From Marinifilum_A sediminis (GTDB lineage: Bacteria > Bacteroidota > Bacteroidia > Bacteroidales > Marinifilaceae): a stretch of DNA of 64,000 nt. Under the pieces are notes generated by a model that worked only from the letters and a program-made list of their open reading frames with translations, had not been told where the DNA came from and did not search any database. A program made the translations under genes and the position numbers. The stretch spans positions 372,001 to 436,000 of the forward strand of contig CANMCX010000003.1 of NCBI GenBank assembly GCA_947496465.1. The letters run 5' to 3'. Positions 61,117 to 64,000 of this stretch are shown here, one piece after another (the stretch's first letter is position 1; each line of letters begins with the position of its first letter).

Positions 61117-64000
61117 ATGAATTATTCTAATAAAATAAAGAATATAACACGATTTTTACTTCTGATTGTGTTTATGTTTTCTTCCACTGTAATTTTTGCT
61201 CAAAGCAAGCAAGTTAGTGGTAAAATTGTTGATGATTCCGGATTTGGAATGCCAGGTGTTAGCGTTTTAGAGAAGGGAACATCTAATGGTACCATAACAG
61301 GAATGGATGGTATGTTTAGTTTGAATGTAGGGAATAAAGCTGATTTAATAATTTCTTTTATCGGATTTAAAACACAAACAATTAGTTCTGAAGGGCAGAA
61401 CGTTTTCATTATCACATTGGAAGAGGATGTGCAACAATTGGAACAAGTTGTAGTTGTTGGATATGGTAGAAAAAGCATTAAGGATGTTACGGGCGCAATC
61501 GCTTCTGTAAAACCTGAAGAGTTAGCGAAAGCACCGGTAGCAAATTTCGATCAGGCATTGGCAGGTCGTATGGCAGGTGTACAAGTTAACTTTACCGATG
61601 CTCAGCCAGGAGAAGGAATGAATATTATTATTCGTGGTGGTAATTCAATCACTGGTAGTAATAAGCCATTGTATGTAATTGATGGTATTCCTATGGAAGA
61701 TTTTGATTCCGGTTCTATTAATGCTCGCGATATTGAAAGTTACGATGTATTAAAAGATGCATCAGCAACTGCAATTTATGGATCCCGAGGTGCAAATGGG
61801 GTTATCATCATTAATACCAAAGGAGGAAATGTAGGTCCTTCAAGAGTGACTGTTAATTCTTCAATTGGTATTCAATGGATTCCGGAAACGATGGATGTAA
61901 TGAGTCCTTACGAGTTTGTTAAACTTCAGCAGGAAATTGCAATTGGAAAAGGGGGAGATGAACCTCAGAATTTTATTGATACATGGGTAAATCCGGAATT
62001 GTATCGCGATAGTAAGGCTACCAATTGGCAGGATGAAATTTTCAGATCTGCAGTTATCCAGAATCACACAGTAGGATTATCGGGAGGTAATGAAAAGACC
62101 ACTCATAATATGTCTTTAAATTATTTAAATCAGGAAGGGACATTAATTAATACTGGTTTTGAGAAATTTAATGGAAAAATAAAGTTGGATCACAAATTGT
62201 CTGATAAAATCAAGACAGGTGTAAATATCAACTATTCGAAAATGGAACAATCAGGTGTGAAAGTTGCCAGTAACAATCGTGTAAGTGTTATTATGGATGC
62301 TTTAACAAGTAGACCTGTTGAACCAATTAATTCTGATGGTTTAGAAAATGGAGTAGATCCTGATGATCCTGACAACTTGAGATTTAATCCGGTTAAAACC
62401 TTAAACAATACCGACAAATCGAAGCGATGGACAGTGTTTAGAGCAAATGCTTATACACAGTTTGAACTGATGAAAGGTTTGGATTTGAAATTAACTGGGG
62501 GATATGTTTCTGATAATCGTAAAGAGAGTGTTTTTTACAATGCAGATACTCGTCAGGCATATAAAGATGGTGGAATTAGTGGAAGTTTAACCGATCGTGT
62601 TTACACAACTCTTTCAACATCCAATACCTTAAATTACAGTACAAAAATTGATGGTGGTCATAAGATTGGTGCTTTGTTAGGATATGAGTACAGTGTAAAA
62701 AATGATGAGGTATTTACTGCGGGAAGTAAAGATATGCCACTTGACAATTTAAATGTTCACAGCTTACAAGTGGGTGCGACTCCTGAATTACCTACTTCTT
62801 ATAAGTCGAAACACATGATGCAATCTTATTTTTCACGTTTGGATTACTCTTTCCGTGAGAAGTATTTATTAACAGCATCGTATCGTGTAGATGGATCATC
62901 TCGTTTCCTTGGGGATAATAAATGGGGATATTTCCCTTCTGTTTCTGTTGGTTGGAGAATGATTGAAGAAGAATTTATTAGTGATTTGAATGTATTTTCG
63001 AATTTGAAACTTCGTGCTGGATGGGGTGCAACAGGTAATAACCGTGTTCCAAATGAAAGTGCTTATTCACTTATGGCTTCAAATTCGGAGAATGGTTATG
63101 TATTTGGAAACAATCTATCAAAAGGATTTTATGTAAGTAAATTGGCTGATGCGAATTTAAAATGGGAAACCACTTACCAGTACAATGCCGGAATCGATTT
63201 TGGTTTATTGGATGGAAGATTGAGTGCAACTATTGATGTGTACAAAAAGAACACAAAAGATTTGCTATTGGATGCTGCTATGGCTCCATCAACCTCTTTC
63301 AAAACCATTTGGACCAATGTTGGAGAGGTTGAAAATAAAGGGATTGAATTCTCGTTTACCTCAAGAAATATTGAAACAGATGATTTTACTTGGACGACCA
63401 ACTTTAACATCTCAATGAATAGAAACAAAGTAATTGAGCTTACTGGTGGAGCTACTGAGTTGAAAACAGATCCGCAATGGAATAGCAAAATTACAGAGTA
63501 CCAGTATATTTCAGAAGTGGGTAGTTCTGTTGGACAATTCTATGGATTGAAATCAGATGGTTTATACCAGGTTGAAGATTTTAACTATGTAAACGGACAA
63601 GGATATGTGTTAAAAGAAGATGTGCCAATGAATGGTTCTTCAGCTGTTATTCCGGGAAGCGTAAAATATAAGGATTTAAACAATGATGGTAATATCGATG
63701 AAAAAGATAGAACTGTGATTGGTAGTGCAGAACCTAAGCATTTTGGTGGTTTGGGTAATGATTTTACTTACAAAGGATTCGATTTATCAATCTTTTTCCA
63801 ATGGTCGTATGGTAATGATATTTTAAATGTAAACCGAGTATTATTGGAATCTCCGGGAATTAAGTACAATTACAATTATTTGCAATCTGTTGAAGATCGT
63901 TATACCTCAACAAATCCTGGAAATAATATTCATATTATACGTGGAGAAAAATCTGTTCTGGGAGGTGCGCCAGATGGAAATAAGGTGTCTGATCGATTGG
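61117..64000 (+). CDS. SusC/RagA-type TonB-linked transporter (partial, runs off right edge)
   Basis: The first 961 codons of a SusC-type gene, still open at the window end. The ATG at 61117 follows an in-frame TAG two codons upstream, so it is secure. A signal peptide (FLLLIVFMFSSTVIFAQ), a carboxypeptidase-regulatory-like domain (QVSGKIVDDSGFGMPGVS), the linker LEQVVVVGYGRK, a plug with KPLYVIDGIPM and ATAIYGSRGANGVI, and most of the barrel are present. It differs clearly from the SusC at 54469, so the two should take different ligands or oligomer sizes. Its SusD partner should lie just beyond the right edge. Confidence 0.95.
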   Translation, partial: MNYSNKIKNITRFLLLIVFMFSSTVIFAQSKQVSGKIVDDSGFGMPGVSVLEKGTSNGTITGMDGMFSLNVGNKADLIISFIGFKTQTISSEGQNVFIITLEEDVQQLEQVVVVGYGRKSIKDVTGAIASVKPEELAKAPVANFDQALAGRMAGVQVNFTDAQPGEGMNIIIRGGNSITGSNKPLYVIDGIPMEDFDSGSINARDIESYDVLKDASATAIYGSRGANGVIIINTKGGNVGPSRVTVNSSIGIQWIPETMDVMSPYEFVKLQQEIAIGKGGDEPQNFIDTWVNPELYRDSKATNWQDEIFRSAVIQNHTVGLSGGNEKTTHNMSLNYLNQEGTLINTGFEKFNGKIKLDHKLSDKIKTGVNINYSKMEQSGVKVASNNRVSVIMDALTSRPVEPINSDGLENGVDPDDPDNLRFNPVKTLNNTDKSKRWTVFRANAYTQFELMKGLDLKLTGGYVSDNRKESVFYNADTRQAYKDGGISGSLTDRVYTTLSTSNTLNYSTKIDGGHKIGALLGYEYSVKNDEVFTAGSKDMPLDNLNVHSLQVGATPELPTSYKSKHMMQSYFSRLDYSFREKYLLTASYRVDGSSRFLGDNKWGYFPSVSVGWRMIEEEFISDLNVFSNLKLRAGWGATGNNRVPNESAYSLMASNSENGYVFGNNLSKGFYVSKLADANLKWETTYQYNAGIDFGLLDGRLSATIDVYKKNTKDLLLDAAMAPSTSFKTIWTNVGEVENKGIEFSFTSRNIETDDFTWTTNFNISMNRNKVIELTGGATELKTDPQWNSKITEYQYISEVGSSVGQFYGLKSDGLYQVEDFNYVNGQGYVLKEDVPMNGSSAVIPGSVKYKDLNNDGNIDEKDRTVIGSAEPKHFGGLGNDFTYKGFDLSIFFQWSYGNDILNVNRVLLESPGIKYNYNYLQSVEDRYTSTNPGNNIHIIRGEKSVLGGAPDGNKVSDRL

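Noticed and set aside
1..64000. CRISPR arrays, insertion sequences, prophage or attachment sites
   Set aside because: No regularly spaced repeats, transposase, integrase or phage structural genes were seen on reading through both strands by eye.

Overview
The window is AT-rich DNA that reads as a member of the phylum Bacteroidota. Three susC-type genes and two susD genes are present. So are Bacteroidota-type promoters (a -7 box TAnnTTTG with a TTG-type -33 box), a FecI/FecR/TonB-receptor/DUF4249 set and a one-protein hybrid two-component sensor. The gene content resembles marine polysaccharide degraders of the order Marinilabiliales, but that placement is inference and nothing here proves genus or family.

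Positions 1-10700 are mostly housekeeping. They hold a long-chain acyl-CoA synthetase, a leftward cluster (EI24-type membrane protein, NfeD protease, GNAT acetyltransferase, MgtC protein, methyltransferase), purB, an MsbA-like ABC exporter, a solitary tRNA-Trp with its own promoter and terminator, and a CDGSH/4Fe-4S protein. Positions 10738-16038 hold a complete leftward cell-surface signalling unit: ECF sigma factor, FecR anti-sigma, STN-domain TonB receptor and DUF4249 lipoprotein. Positions 16183-23169 are mixed: a ribosome hibernation factor with an unusually strong Shine-Dalgarno, a small membrane protein, a 415-residue orphan protein, a MATE exporter, a Crp/Fnr regulator, an AraC regulator and a LysE exporter. 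Two long intergenic stretches here carry repeated palindromes.

Positions 23494-39209 form one leftward polysaccharide utilization locus of eight genes, read in the order NrtR-type Nudix regulator, GPH symporter, GH94 phosphorylase, SusC, SusD, GH30, GH3, GH3. The enzymes point to a beta-glucan. Oligosaccharides would be trimmed outside or in the periplasm by GH30 and GH3, imported by the symporter, and split by phosphorolysis in the cytoplasm. A divergent GH2 beta-mannosidase shares the promoter region, which carries an 18-bp direct repeat that is a good candidate regulator site.

Positions 42124-49696 hold a LacI regulator and a divergent uronate operon: kduI, kduD, a DUF4861 lipoprotein, KDG kinase, KDPG aldolase and an ExuT-like transporter. 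Together these convert unsaturated uronate products to pyruvate and glyceraldehyde-3-phosphate. A strong terminator closes this operon. It is followed by a 1341-residue hybrid two-component sensor, a susC/susD pair, a surface glycan-binding lipoprotein and a further susC that runs off the right edge. The depolymerising lyases for this second locus are not in the window and probably lie to the right.
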